Source: Bacteroidota bacterium (lineage in GTDB: Bacteria > Bacteroidota > Bacteroidia > Chitinophagales > Chitinophagaceae). Taken from it: a DNA stretch of 64,000 nt. This document shows positions 1 through 10,371 of this stretch, piece after piece. How positions within the stretch are numbered: the stretch's first letter is position 1; the number at the start of each line of letters is the position of its first letter. The stretch lies in assembly GCA_028876495.1 (NCBI GenBank), contig JAGWRO010000048.1:1-64000 (forward strand). The letters are read 5' to 3'. Both the position numbers and the translations under genes were made by a program. The notes beneath the pieces were generated by a model, which did no database searches, had not been told where the DNA came from, and was given only the letters and a program-made list of their open reading frames with translations.

Positions 1-69
1 AAGGCCACTTTGTTTCCATTGTTCGATGAACTCAAACATTTGCTGCCGCACTTCGGGATCATTGCGCAT
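1..69 (-). mobile_element. N-terminal fragment of a possible IS66-type accessory (TnpA-like HTH) ORF, running off the window edge
   Basis: Reverse strand reads MRNDPEVRQQMFEFIEQWKQSGL..., resembling the N-terminus of IS66-family accessory proteins (…EQWKQSGLSQ…). Only 23 codons are visible. Confidence 0.4.
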
Positions 70-160
70 GATTTATTTTTTTTCATGCAAAACTATCTCT
101 CTTTACTTTTGAAGCCAAGATGTGGTTGGCCGTGAGGATACTTTGTTTTAAATAAAAAAA

Positions 161-178
161 GGGAACCACCTGGCTCCC
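161..178 (-). terminator. Rho-independent-like terminator of the gld operon
   Basis: GGGAACC acct GGCTCCC stem (one internal mismatch) followed on the minus strand by a T-run, just after the gldN stop. Confidence 0.6.
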
Positions 179-204
179 CGTTTTTTGTTTATGAAAATTG
201 ATGA

Positions 205-1239
205 TTAATAACTCCACAAATTTTGTTCGTAATCAAATATTTCGTTTTTTATTTTTTCGCCTTCCAACAACTGAAGTATAGGCCTTCCTTTTAATCCCGT
301 CTGATCTTTTAAATAAGTATCAAATGGATTATCAAGCGTACTTTTAATGATTCTTCCATGAAACATTCGTGATTCAAAAAGATCTTCCCAAGTCATTCTT
401 GCGCCATAGTTTTTACCATTGTATACATAATACTTGGCAAAAATGGGTCGCATATCCGGATAATACACCCAGAAAAGTTCAGTATTACCCAGGTCAACAC
501 CTGAAGCTGTAATCACGCGTTTTACAGGAGCAATTCCCAGTATTCTCCAGAACAATCTTGAACTTTGTTTATCAAATATTACTTCCTCTTTTATCCTGAA
601 TTTATAGAAAGAATCAAGGTTTACTTCCTGCATGGTTTCTTTATTGCCAATTACATTTCCTAATGAATCATAAATAGGAACCGAAACACTTCCACCGGAA
701 ATTGCTTTGGCTACCTCTGCTTTTGTCATCGGGGTTGTAAACCGATCGTCAATAGGACTAAAGGCTGTAACACCTCCATTATCCGGTCCATCCTGTATCG
801 CTTTTAAAAGAATTGAAATGAATCTTTGATTACCATTATCTTCATTAGCAGAATACCTGAAAGGAAGATTTATTTTTTCGCGTGTATCTATTTCCCGCCA
901 GATCCTTTGATCATAGGCTGCGTCTTCCTGCCGTAAAGTCTGGTAAGGAAGAGGAGTCCTGTCAGTGATCAGCCCGTTATGCACATCCAGTGCTGATTCC
1001 GGGCGTAAAGAAGGTTTAATATCAGGAATGGGAAGGCTATCATTCACCGGAGGAGCAACCACTACTGCAGTATCAACCACTGTCGGATTGATAGTAGCTT
1101 TTGTTTTTGCAGCTGTCGTCTTCTTTGCGGTAGATCTTTTTCTTACTGTACGCTTTTTGGTCGTCTGCGCATCTGCCACATTGCATAGTATTCCAAAGGA
1201 AAGTACCAGCATCATACATTTTAAAAAAACAGTTTTCAT
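205..1239 (-). CDS. gldN: Gliding motility / type IX secretion protein GldN
   Basis: 344 aa with signal peptide; position immediately after gldM; GldN-like core (DREKINLPFRY…, ILGIAPVK…). Confidence 0.9.
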   Translation of the reverse strand: MKTVFLKCMMLVLSFGILCNVADAQTTKKRTVRKRSTAKKTTAAKTKATINPTVVDTAVVVAPPVNDSLPIPDIKPSLRPESALDVHNGLITDRTPLPYQTLRQEDAAYDQRIWREIDTREKINLPFRYSANEDNGNQRFISILLKAIQDGPDNGGVTAFSPIDDRFTTPMTKAEVAKAISGGSVSVPIYDSLGNVIGNKETMQEVNLDSFYKFRIKEEVIFDKQSSRLFWRILGIAPVKRVITASGVDLGNTELFWVYYPDMRPIFAKYYVYNGKNYGARMTWEDLFESRMFHGRIIKSTLDNPFDTYLKDQTGLKGRPILQLLEGEKIKNEIFDYEQNLWSY

Positions 1240-1260
1240 AGCCTTTTATTTTATTCTTTT

Positions 1261-2790
1261 TTAATACAATATAAATCCTGGTCCCGGTATACTTCTTATC
1301 ACTCCATCAGGCCCCTGAACCTTTACGTTGTCAAAAGTAACTGAAGTGCCCGGAATTGATCTTTGCAAAAAGCTTTTTACCGACTCCAGGCTACCTCCAC
1401 GAATCTCTGCAGATTGAACGTTAGGGAAGTTAGCGCCTGAAAAATAAAGAGTAGCACTTACGATGTTAAAATGTGCATCGAAATCAAAATTTTCCAGATC
1501 GGCACGAGCAAAATTCTGATTTTTAAAAACTACAGATTGTATCCTCCCGCCACCGCTTGGCCCAACTTTAACCACCGGGTCAGGAATTCTTTTTACCCGG
1601 AAAGGATACGTACTTACTTTACCATCTGCATTAACAGAGATAGAAGCATTACCAACAGAACTTACTTTTACGGTATATTTACCAGGACCGCCTGAAGGAG
1701 TTAAAGTTCCTCCGGACATTGAAACCTTGGTTTTATCCCAACCGGTACCTGAAGAAATGGTAACCGGGTTTGGCACACCAATATAAAACACGTTCATTTT
1801 ATCGAGCATCACTGCTGCACCGCCTGGCGTTCCGACAACATAATTTACTGTTTGATGAATAGGAACTTTTATTCCGTTTTCATTGGTGAATGATCCGTTT
1901 ATCTGGATGGTATGTTCCCCTGCTCCGCTTACGGTTGTTTTATATTGCCCCTGGCCATTTACCATATTTACTGGTTGGCCATTGATTGAAATATCACTTT
2001 TTACACTTGAACTGTAAGCGCCCACACCAGCAGTAACCGTTAATTCCTGGCCGGGCATAAGGTAATTGGAGTTTTGTCCCACCAAAACACCAACCTGGTC
2101 CATATGAACTTCTACAGCGCCAATTTGAGAATGACAATAGGTTACGACCATGTTCTCCGCATTCTTCACATTGTTTTGAAATTTACTAAGTATGGTTAAC
2201 GCAGCAATTGTCGGCGTCATATGGAAGAAAGTTTGAGTAAAATCCTTTTGTTTTCCTTGTTCAGTTTTAGGCGGAATAGTATTTACCGGGAAATTATTGG
2301 CAAATTGAGCTTTAATAGTAGGATCAATATTCAGCATTGCATCTTTATATTCATCAAGTCTATTCTTTAATCTTTCACCTTCACCTTTAGTTTCAAACAT
2401 TCGTGTAGAAGCATCAAGGTTATCTGTACGATAATCCTCTATACTATCTTTTCCATCCCATTTCATCCTCAGGTCAGCAGCCACTTTTAATGCATGTTTT
2501 AGACTATCAAGGTAAATATTCATGGCAGCAGATAACCGACGGGCTTCCATAGCCTTAGGTGCCCATATTTCAGCCTTTTCCTTGGATTGGGGTTCAGTTA
2601 ATTTTTCTTCCAGCGACTTGTATAAAGTATTATTAGATGCTGAAATATTTTGGTTAGAAGTTATTAAACTACTATTTACAACTTTAAATGCAGTAATTAC
2701 CTCATTAGATACGTTTAGGGCAAGAATGGCTGTAAGTACCAGGTACATTACATTGATCATCTTTTGCCGTGGTTCTGCGGGTAGTCCCAT
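1261..2790 (-). CDS. gldM: Gliding motility protein GldM
   Basis: 509 aa; MGLPAEPRQKMINVMYLVLTAILALNVSNEVI N-terminal TM segment typical of GldM. Confidence 0.95.
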   Translation of the reverse strand: MGLPAEPRQKMINVMYLVLTAILALNVSNEVITAFKVVNSSLITSNQNISASNNTLYKSLEEKLTEPQSKEKAEIWAPKAMEARRLSAAMNIYLDSLKHALKVAADLRMKWDGKDSIEDYRTDNLDASTRMFETKGEGERLKNRLDEYKDAMLNIDPTIKAQFANNFPVNTIPPKTEQGKQKDFTQTFFHMTPTIAALTILSKFQNNVKNAENMVVTYCHSQIGAVEVHMDQVGVLVGQNSNYLMPGQELTVTAGVGAYSSSVKSDISINGQPVNMVNGQGQYKTTVSGAGEHTIQINGSFTNENGIKVPIHQTVNYVVGTPGGAAVMLDKMNVFYIGVPNPVTISSGTGWDKTKVSMSGGTLTPSGGPGKYTVKVSSVGNASISVNADGKVSTYPFRVKRIPDPVVKVGPSGGGRIQSVVFKNQNFARADLENFDFDAHFNIVSATLYFSGANFPNVQSAEIRGGSLESVKSFLQRSIPGTSVTFDNVKVQGPDGVIRSIPGPGFILY

Positions 2791-2838
2791 GTTATTTTAA
2801 TTTACTTTGGGTTAGTTTTAGAATTTTGGATTTTCAAA

Positions 2839-3603
2839 TTATTGCCTTCCTTGCATGGCACTTAGCATATTACCATAAACCTGGTTCAATTTACCAAGAT
2901 TATTGGCGAGGGCATTAATTTGATCTTTGGTTGCCTGGGCATCATCAACAGTTGAAACCATTACTTCGCTAGCCTTAGCCATTTTACCGTAAAAACTATT
3001 TAAGGTTTTCAGATGATTATTGCTTTCGGTCAATTCCAGCTCATAAATACTATTTAACGAACCAAGATTTTTGGTTAATACCTGAACTTGTTCATGAAAT
3101 CCTTTTGCACTATCTGCAGCACTGTTAAAGGTGCTCATTGTATTAGCAGAATTAGTATAGGCGTCTTTCATTAAACCAAGCGCGTTAGTAGCCTCTTTGG
3201 TTTTGGCAGAAAAATCGCCGGTTGATTTTACCACATCACCAACTTCGCCAATCTGGGATACAGTAACGCCCAATTTTTGAAAATTTTCTCCAAGTCTTTT
3301 CATATTTGCCGGAGTTATTTCTGCATCTTTCATCATTTTTTCCATAGATTGTAATGCAGGATTTCCTTCCTGTGCAGGAGCGTGAACAGCATGAGCTACT
3401 TCATGAGGTTTGGGTTTTACCCATTCAATAATAGCATAAACCAGGAATATTCCGGTTTCTGTCCACATTCCGACAGTAAGCATAGTATCAGCAAAAGCCT
3501 GGTGGGTTAATTTTGCCCAGGCAGCAAAAATTACGACTGCGGCACCTGCACTTACAAGTACATCTACCAGTGTCAAAAAGTTTCTTTTAGGTTGTTGAAT
3601 CAT
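2839..3603 (-). CDS. gldL: Gliding motility protein GldL
   Basis: Two N-terminal TM segments and coiled-coil C-terminus, upstream of gldM. Start placed at the internal Met (MIQQPKRNFL…) instead of the ORF start at 3654. Confidence 0.9.
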   Translation of the reverse strand: MIQQPKRNFLTLVDVLVSAGAAVVIFAAWAKLTHQAFADTMLTVGMWTETGIFLVYAIIEWVKPKPHEVAHAVHAPAQEGNPALQSMEKMMKDAEITPANMKRLGENFQKLGVTVSQIGEVGDVVKSTGDFSAKTKEATNALGLMKDAYTNSANTMSTFNSAADSAKGFHEQVQVLTKNLGSLNSIYELELTESNNHLKTLNSFYGKMAKASEVMVSTVDDAQATKDQINALANNLGKLNQVYGNMLSAMQGRQ

Positions 3604-3756
3604 AACAGGGTTGGTTTTAAATTTAATTTTGAATTTGCTTTTAGCCTCGCACAAAAAATGCCTATATTAATCAATTTGAAATAACAATTAATACAGGCAA
3701 TAAGATGTTGAGCTAAAATTTTTCTATGGGGTTATATTTAATTATTTAATTGTATT

Positions 3757-5037
3757 CTACTTTTTCTTGCCGGTTGCTGGTGGCAAATCAATTACGCAAC
3801 GGAATCCTATATAAGATTTCGCAGTATCCTCGTACTCAAAAGTACGGGTGCTTGTTTGTAAATAATATCCAACGTCTTTCCAGCTTCCACCACGAATTAC
3901 TTTACGTTTCATTCTTGGAGATTCCTGATCCTTTGCGTTCCAACGGATATCAGGGTTCATATCAGATTGAAAATTATAACTTCCTTCATAATATAAAGAA
4001 GAAGTCCATTCAGCAACGTTTCCGGCCATACAGTATAATCCAAAATCATTAGGCCAGTATGCATCAGCACGCACGGTATAAAAACCTCCATCTTCAGGGT
4101 AATTACCACGGCCAGGCTTAAAATTAGCTAACAAACATCCTTTCCTGTTTCGGAGATAAGGGCCACCCCACGGATAAGGAGATTGGGACCTGCCCCCTCT
4201 TGCTGCATATTCCCATTCTGCTTCTGTGGGCAAACGGAAATCAGTTTCGGTTGATCTCTTTTTGCCAATTAACCAGGAATTTAAAGTTTGGGTTCTCCAT
4301 TCACAAAAAGCAGTAGCTTGTTTCCAGTTAACCCCTACAACGGGATAATTACCAAAAGCAGGATGGCTATAATATTGTTTTGCCATTGGCTCGTTATATG
4401 AGTAAGCAAAATCTCTTACCCACACCAATGTGTCGGGGTAAATAGGAATGTCTTTTTTAACAATGAACGTACTCCGTGGTACATTAGGATCTTTGTTCCC
4501 GGCAGCGGCTGCATAATCAAAAGTTTCAGAATGATATACCAGTTTGGAAGGATCAATTTCTTTTCTGCCAAAAATACGGTTATCAGGAGTAACGATTAGC
4601 GCGTCAATTTTTTCTAATGTTGCCTTATCGTCCCACTTAATCGTTTTAATTTTTTTCCAATCAAGAATTCCGGTTCCATCTGCATCTTGCTTTACATATC
4701 CCATCAGTGTCCCGGCTATTGAATCGCGAACATAATTGGTAAACTGGCGGTACTCGTTATTGGTAATTTCAGTTGCATCCATCCAAAAACCACTTATAGA
4801 AACCTGCTTATTCCTTGCAGTAAAAGTATAATTTATATCCTCGTCGCTCGGTCCCATGTGAAAGGTGCCAGGCGGGATATAAACCATTCCGGGCGGCTTA
4901 GGTAAAATATAACGACCTGCCGGAGCTACTCCATGAAGCTGCCCATCATCTGGTAGCCCTTTGGATTTACCAAATTTACCACAACCAGAGAGGATGAATG
5001 CTGCTACTAGTACTGAAGTGAAAAAAGTGATTTTCAT
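3757..5037 (-). CDS. gldK: Gliding motility lipoprotein GldK (SUMF1/FGE-like)
   Basis: Lipobox LSGCG; FGE-like motifs (LPTEAEWEYAARGG, GLYCMAGNVAEWTSS, IGFRCV); first gene of gldKLMN. Confidence 0.93.
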   Translation of the reverse strand: MKITFFTSVLVAAFILSGCGKFGKSKGLPDDGQLHGVAPAGRYILPKPPGMVYIPPGTFHMGPSDEDINYTFTARNKQVSISGFWMDATEITNNEYRQFTNYVRDSIAGTLMGYVKQDADGTGILDWKKIKTIKWDDKATLEKIDALIVTPDNRIFGRKEIDPSKLVYHSETFDYAAAAGNKDPNVPRSTFIVKKDIPIYPDTLVWVRDFAYSYNEPMAKQYYSHPAFGNYPVVGVNWKQATAFCEWRTQTLNSWLIGKKRSTETDFRLPTEAEWEYAARGGRSQSPYPWGGPYLRNRKGCLLANFKPGRGNYPEDGGFYTVRADAYWPNDFGLYCMAGNVAEWTSSLYYEGSYNFQSDMNPDIRWNAKDQESPRMKRKVIRGGSWKDVGYYLQTSTRTFEYEDTAKSYIGFRCVIDLPPATGKKK

Positions 5038-5061
5038 TATTTTTTACTTTGAGGGTAAGGA

Positions 5062-5069
5062 CAAATGTA
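5062..5069 (-). promoter_or_regulatory. Bacteroidota -7 box (TACATTTG) upstream of gldK
   Basis: Matches the TAnnTTTG consensus 25 nt upstream of the gldK ATG. Confidence 0.45.
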
Positions 5070-5597
5070 ATATTTATTTAAAAAATTCTCTCCGTGCTCT
5101 ACTTCACAAAATTCACTTCATAAAATCATGAAGCGATTTCTATTAAACGAGCAAGGTTTTTAATTATTGTAAAAAAGAATCAAATTTATCTAAATATCTT
5201 TAAAATTAATGAAGCAAACAAAGTAACGAAGTATATGATACATTTTGAAAAATGCTTTTCACATAAAAAGTTAATTCAGGGCTGTCAATCAAAAAATAAA
5301 ACTACGAAAAAACCATTATAAAATACCTTCTATAATTTTTTTTTTACTCAAACCTGCAATCTTATTTTATCGCCACATTTGCACTTTCCTTTTTATAAAA
5401 CTTTTTTTTGTATTAATTATTGTGTTATAAATGTTTTTACATCCTTTAAAATTTAATTTTTTCCCGCAAATAATTATTTTACTAAAATTTTATTAACGTT
5501 ACAATAACAAAAGTAAAATCTTCCCTAAAAGTCATTTCACCGAACTACTAAACCTTCAAATAAGCGGTAATGCAAAAAAAGAAGTAGTTTAATATTG

Positions 5598-5605
5598 TAA
5601 ATTTG
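5598..5605 (+). promoter_or_regulatory. Bacteroidota -7 box (TAAATTTG) upstream of uvrA
   Basis: TAnnTTTG 18 nt before the uvrA ATG. Confidence 0.5.
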
Positions 5606-5615
5606 CAGCCTTCAT

Positions 5616-8519
5616 ATGGCTAATAAAAAGCAAAAAGAAACAGCAGAAATTTTTACGGAAAATAAGCATATTGAGGTGTTTGGAGCAAGGGAACACAATC
5701 TGAAGAATATTGATATTGCTATTCCCAAAAATCAACTCGTGGTAATTACCGGTATCTCCGGCAGCGGAAAATCTTCATTGGCCTTTGATACTATTTTTTC
5801 AGAAGGGCAACGTCGTTACATGGAAAGCTTTTCTGCTTATGCCCGCCAGTTTTTAGGTGATATGGAAAGGCCGGATGTGGATAAAATTACCGGGCTCTCA
5901 CCTGTGATTTCTATAGAACAAAAAACCACCAATAAAAATCCAAGAAGCACTGTAGGAACAGTAACAGAAGTCTATGATTTTTTGAGATTACTATATGCCC
6001 GTATTGGAGAGGCTTTCAGTTATAAAACCGGCAAAAAAATGGTAAAATGGAGCGAAGAAGAAATAGTTGAAAATATTTTAAACCAGTTTTCAGGAAAAAG
6101 AATTGTTGTACTTGCGCCTCTTGTTCGTGGAAGAAAAGGGCATTACCGCGAACTTTTTGAAGAGGTAAGGAAGAAAGGATTTTTAAAAATAAGAATTGAC
6201 GGAGAAATAAAAGACCTTATTCCTAAAATGCAAATTGATCGCTACAAAATTCATGACATTGAATTGGTAGTTGACAGGCTGGCAGCAGATAAAGAACAAA
6301 AAGTAAGACTGAGTGAAAGTGTACAAAAGGCTTTACAATTGGGCAACGGTTTATTGTTTTTGCTGTTGAATGATGAAAACCGTTTGGTTCAATATAGCCG
6401 CCAACTGATGTGTGAAGAAACAGGAATAAGCTATGAAGAACCATCACCAAACGCGTTTTCGTTTAACTCGCCTTATGGCGCATGCCCGGTATGTAAAGGT
6501 CTTGGTAATGTGTACCAGGTAAACATGGATTCAATTATTCCAGATGAGAAATTAAGTATAAACGATGGAGCCATTGCTCCACTCGGTGAAGAAAGAGAAG
6601 CCTACGTTTTTAAACAGGTACAACAGCTTGCAAAGAAGAACAAATTCAGCTTAGACAAACCTATAAAAGACTTGCCACAAAATATTATGAATCTCATTTT
6701 ATACGGAACAAAAAACACGGATAATAATGATGACGCTAATAACTATACACAATTCAATACTTCTTCCGAAGTGGAATATTCTTCAGATGAATATGAAGGA
6801 ATTGTAAACATGATCAGGCGTTGGTTCTATTCTGACAATGTAAATGAAGGCCTGAGATCTTGGGTAGAAAAATTTATGATTCTTGAAAAATGTCCGTCAT
6901 GTGAGGGAAAAAGATTGAAGAAAGAAAGCCTTTGGTTTAAAATTGACGGGAAAAATATTGCAGAAATATCTGAAATAGACCTGGTAAAATTGCTGGACTG
7001 GTTTGACGGCATTGAAAACCGCCTGACCAATAAACAAAACATTATTGCAAGAGACATTTTAAAAGAAATAAGAGAGCGAATACAATTTCTGCTGGATGTG
7101 GGTTTAACTTATCTTTCTTTAAACAGACCGTCAAAAAGTCTGAGTGGTGGAGAATCACAACGCATCAGGCTTGCTACGCAAATAGGTTCTCAACTCCAGG
7201 GAATCACTTATATCCTGGATGAACCCAGCATCGGGCTTCACCAAAGAGATAACCACCAGTTAATAAAAGCGCTAAAGAAATTAAGAGACATTGGCAACAG
7301 TGTTTTGGTAGTAGAGCACGATAAAGACATTATGCTTGCAGCAGATTACCTGGTAGATATTGGGCCGGATGCCGGAAAGCATGGTGGTGAAGTGGTAGCA
7401 AAGGGAACACCTGAAAATTTTCTCAAACTCGATACACTTACCTCATCTTATTTAAATGGAGATGTGCAAATAAAAATTCCACCAAAAAGAAGAAAAGGAA
7501 ACGGGCATGAACTTATTCTTAAAGGAGCTTCAGGAAATAATTTAAAAAATGTTACAGCCACTTTCCCTTTAGGTGAATTCATTTGTGTTACAGGTGTAAG
7601 CGGGAGTGGAAAATCCACATTAATCAATGAAACTTTATACTCTATTTTAAGTATTCATGCTTATAAAAGTAAAATGACTCCTTTGCCTTATGACAGTGTT
7701 GAGGGGCTTGAGCATATTGATAAAGTAGTCGAGATAGATCAATCGCCTATTGGCCGCACTCCACGAAGTAATCCGGCAACTTATTGTGGATTTTTTACTG
7801 ATATAAGAACGCTTTTTGCCGCAATCCCCGAAGCCAAAATCCGCGGTTATAAACCAGGACGTTTTTCATTTAATGTAAAAAGTGGGAGATGCGATGTATG
7901 CCAGGGCGGTGGCATGAGAGTGATAGAGATGAATTTCCTTCCGGATGTGTACGTGGAGTGTGAAAAGTGCAACGGCAAAAGATACAATCGCGAAACGCTT
8001 GAAATACGATATAAAGGAAAATCTATCAGCGATGTTTTAGAAATGACGGTGGACGAAGCAGTAGATTTTTTTCAAAATGTACCTTATCTCTACCGGAAAC
8101 TAAAAGTGTTGCAGGAGGTGGGGCTTGGATACATCACACTAGGGCAAAGCGCAGTAACGCTTAGTGGCGGCGAAGCACAGCGCGTAAAATTAGCTACCGA
8201 GTTAAGTAAGAGAGATACAGGAAAAACTTTTTATATTTTAGATGAACCGACAACCGGCCTTCATTTCAGGGATATTCAACACCTGGCAGATGTGCTTAAT
8301 AAATTGGTGGACAGGGGAAATACTGTTTTGGTAATTGAACATAATATGGACATAATAAAAATTGCCGATTATATAATTGATCTTGGACCTGAAGGCGGCG
8401 ATGGTGGTGGCAAAATCTTATTTGAAGGAACTCCTGAGAAATTGATTGAAAACAAAGAAAGCTTTACCGCTGCTTTTTTGAAAACTGAATTAAGGTCAAA
8501 TAAAAAAGGCAAAGCATAA
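5616..8519 (+). CDS. uvrA: Excinuclease ABC subunit UvrA (paralog 1)
   Basis: 967 aa; two Walker A motifs ([28 protein letters not shown]), [24 protein letters not shown] signatures, zinc-finger Cys motifs. Confidence 0.97.
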   Translation: MANKKQKETAEIFTENKHIEVFGAREHNLKNIDIAIPKNQLVVITGISGSGKSSLAFDTIFSEGQRRYMESFSAYARQFLGDMERPDVDKITGLSPVISIEQKTTNKNPRSTVGTVTEVYDFLRLLYARIGEAFSYKTGKKMVKWSEEEIVENILNQFSGKRIVVLAPLVRGRKGHYRELFEEVRKKGFLKIRIDGEIKDLIPKMQIDRYKIHDIELVVDRLAADKEQKVRLSESVQKALQLGNGLLFLLLNDENRLVQYSRQLMCEETGISYEEPSPNAFSFNSPYGACPVCKGLGNVYQVNMDSIIPDEKLSINDGAIAPLGEEREAYVFKQVQQLAKKNKFSLDKPIKDLPQNIMNLILYGTKNTDNNDDANNYTQFNTSSEVEYSSDEYEGIVNMIRRWFYSDNVNEGLRSWVEKFMILEKCPSCEGKRLKKESLWFKIDGKNIAEISEIDLVKLLDWFDGIENRLTNKQNIIARDILKEIRERIQFLLDVGLTYLSLNRPSKSLSGGESQRIRLATQIGSQLQGITYILDEPSIGLHQRDNHQLIKALKKLRDIGNSVLVVEHDKDIMLAADYLVDIGPDAGKHGGEVVAKGTPENFLKLDTLTSSYLNGDVQIKIPPKRRKGNGHELILKGASGNNLKNVTATFPLGEFICVTGVSGSGKSTLINETLYSILSIHAYKSKMTPLPYDSVEGLEHIDKVVEIDQSPIGRTPRSNPATYCGFFTDIRTLFAAIPEAKIRGYKPGRFSFNVKSGRCDVCQGGGMRVIEMNFLPDVYVECEKCNGKRYNRETLEIRYKGKSISDVLEMTVDEAVDFFQNVPYLYRKLKVLQEVGLGYITLGQSAVTLSGGEAQRVKLATELSKRDTGKTFYILDEPTTGLHFRDIQHLADVLNKLVDRGNTVLVIEHNMDIIKIADYIIDLGPEGGDGGGKILFEGTPEKLIENKESFTAAFLKTELRSNKKGKA

Positions 8520-8645
8520 TAACAAAACTAAAAAAGTTGTGGTTTCAGGGGTTATACGGTGCACAAGAGTATGCAATGTTTTTCCGGCCTTAGCTTTTAT
8601 TATATACTTTGCCATTCAGAGGCAAAAAATCAAAAATTAAATATT

Positions 8646-9647
8646 TTAAAATCTTGGCGGGCAACGCATTCTGCTCGCAACATTTCTATCGTAGCTGTTC
8701 TCAAAAATTGGCCCTAACCTGATTGCAAATTTTAAAAATGTAGTAAAATAAGAATCATTCTGATTGGGATTTCCCCTTTGTGTACCTGGCGAATTTCTGG
8801 TAAGCCCCGGGTTTACTATCGCAAAAACTTTATCAGAAATCTGCCTTGCAATAGCAGCATCATGCGGTGATAAATATTTATTGAATAAATCAGGATTGAT
8901 ATAGGTGGTACTTACATCGTCAATATAATCCGTAAATGATTTTCTTAGCAAAATTTCCAAACTTACATTTACCCTATCGGAAATATAATATTTCAGGCCC
9001 ACTCCCATTGGAATATTTATTTGTGAAAGAGAATACATCTTTCTTTTAGGATATTCAGGAAAACCTTCGCCTTCAGTATGTAATGGCCTTAAATAATACC
9101 ATGTTTTATTACCATTAGCATCTGTTAAAGATCCCTGCGGATTAAAATGAAAATAACCAACTCCAATCACCCCATAAGGCTGTAATCGTGGTGAAAAATC
9201 AGGTTCATTTTTGTACAACAGCATAAAAGGAAAAACTTCGGCAGCAACGTAAGCTTCTGCAATATTAGTCCTGAAATCGAGATTACGCTGCTTGCGGTAT
9301 AATTCATTAGTTCCTTTTGTATTTATAATTTTATCTTCTCCTGATAATTTTCCATATTGTACAGCAGCGCGTATACCAAGCCATTTATTAGGATAATAAG
9401 TAGCGAAAACGCCGGTCATTATTTCGGTAAGAGGCAAATTAAGGTCTTTTATAAATCGCTTCCCTTTACCGCTATGGCCACCTAAATCTCCTAAAAAGAA
9501 AGAAGGCCCTACATTAAAGCCTACCTCAAATCTTGCCTTATTCCCACTGATGATTAAAGATTGAGAATAGCCTTGCTGAGAAAGCAGACAACTGAATGCA
9601 AATAGTATGAAACACGTTAGCCTTAAGGCCTTAATACGCTTCTTCAT
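8646..9647 (-). CDS. Secreted/outer-membrane beta-barrel protein (DUF6089-like)
   Basis: Signal peptide, FEVGFNVGPSFFLGDLGG and WLGIRAAVQYG barrel-like segments. Confidence 0.55.
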   Translation of the reverse strand: MKKRIKALRLTCFILFAFSCLLSQQGYSQSLIISGNKARFEVGFNVGPSFFLGDLGGHSGKGKRFIKDLNLPLTEIMTGVFATYYPNKWLGIRAAVQYGKLSGEDKIINTKGTNELYRKQRNLDFRTNIAEAYVAAEVFPFMLLYKNEPDFSPRLQPYGVIGVGYFHFNPQGSLTDANGNKTWYYLRPLHTEGEGFPEYPKRKMYSLSQINIPMGVGLKYYISDRVNVSLEILLRKSFTDYIDDVSTTYINPDLFNKYLSPHDAAIARQISDKVFAIVNPGLTRNSPGTQRGNPNQNDSYFTTFLKFAIRLGPIFENSYDRNVASRMRCPPRF

Positions 9648-9745
9648 AGCATAATAATTGTTTTTGTAATGGATAATTAATTTATATGCTTCCTGTAAAT
9701 GACCAGGGAAACATATCCATAACGGGAAATTATATGCTTTATTGC

Positions 9746-10198
9746 TTATTTAATATCAAGAAGCATTGAAATATGCTCAATGCCGTCTTCTATATAAACT
9801 CCGCCATTTTGAACGAATGAGAAGGATTCATAAAAATGTTTCAAATAAAGTTGGGCACTTATTCGGATAGGAACTTTTCCAAATAAATTATAGACTTTGT
9901 CGATTGATTGTCGCATTAATTCTTTACCAACATTCTTTCTCCTAACAGAAGGTGAAGTAACCACCCGGCCTATGGAAGCCGCATCATCATAAGAAATACC
10001 TTTGGCAAGTAAGCGTGTATACGCAACTAATTTTTCTCCTTGCCAGCCGGTAAAATGATAAGCTTTTAAATCTTTATCATCCTGATCCTGGTAAACGCAA
10101 TTTTGTTCGACAATAAAGACTTCACTTCTCAATTGAAGAATTTTGTAGAGTTCAAAATTGCTTAAATCGGTAAAATATTTGCATTGCCAGGCGATCAT
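9746..10198 (-). CDS. GNAT family N-acetyltransferase (ElaA-like)
   Basis: 150 aa; LYKILQLRSEVFIVEQNCVYQDQDDKDLKAYH is the ElaA signature; IGRVVTSPSVRRKNVGKELM acetyl-CoA motif. Confidence 0.85.
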   Translation of the reverse strand: MIAWQCKYFTDLSNFELYKILQLRSEVFIVEQNCVYQDQDDKDLKAYHFTGWQGEKLVAYTRLLAKGISYDDAASIGRVVTSPSVRRKNVGKELMRQSIDKVYNLFGKVPIRISAQLYLKHFYESFSFVQNGGVYIEDGIEHISMLLDIK

Positions 10199-10260
10199 AA
10201 CAAATTTCTGAAAAATGAAAGAAAGAAATGTTTGGCAAAATTAGAAATAGAAAATTGAAT

Positions 10261-10278
10261 TTATTTGTTTGTTTACTA
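10261..10278 (-). repeat. Copy of intergenic 18-mer TAGTAAACCAACAAATAA (17/18)
   Basis: Plus strand TTATTTGTTTGTTTACTA. Confidence 0.6.
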
Positions 10279-10350
10279 TATCAATTTAAAATATAAATAA
10301 CACCTGAAGGATCAGAAAATGATATCAGAAAATCAAAATAATAAAATAAT

Positions 10351-10368
10351 TTATTTGTTGATTTACTA
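10351..10368 (-). repeat. Copy of intergenic 18-mer TAGTAAACCAACAAATAA (17/18)
   Basis: Plus strand TTATTTGTTGATTTACTA, 3 nt from the rarA stop codon. Confidence 0.6.
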
Positions 10369-10371
10369 TTA

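Noticed and set aside
965-1264. 99-aa plus-strand ORF opposite gldN
   Set aside because: Antisense to the gldN signal/linker region; no family resemblance or promoter.
5040-5615. AT-rich 575-bp divergent gap between gldK and uvrA
   Set aside because: No tRNA, ORF or clear structured RNA visible; only promoter-like boxes and one weak (15/18) match to the 18-mer at 5546.
8608-8626. Hairpin TTTGCC…GGCAAA between uvrA and the beta-barrel gene
   Set aside because: Short and lacks a T-tract in either direction; insufficient to call a terminator.
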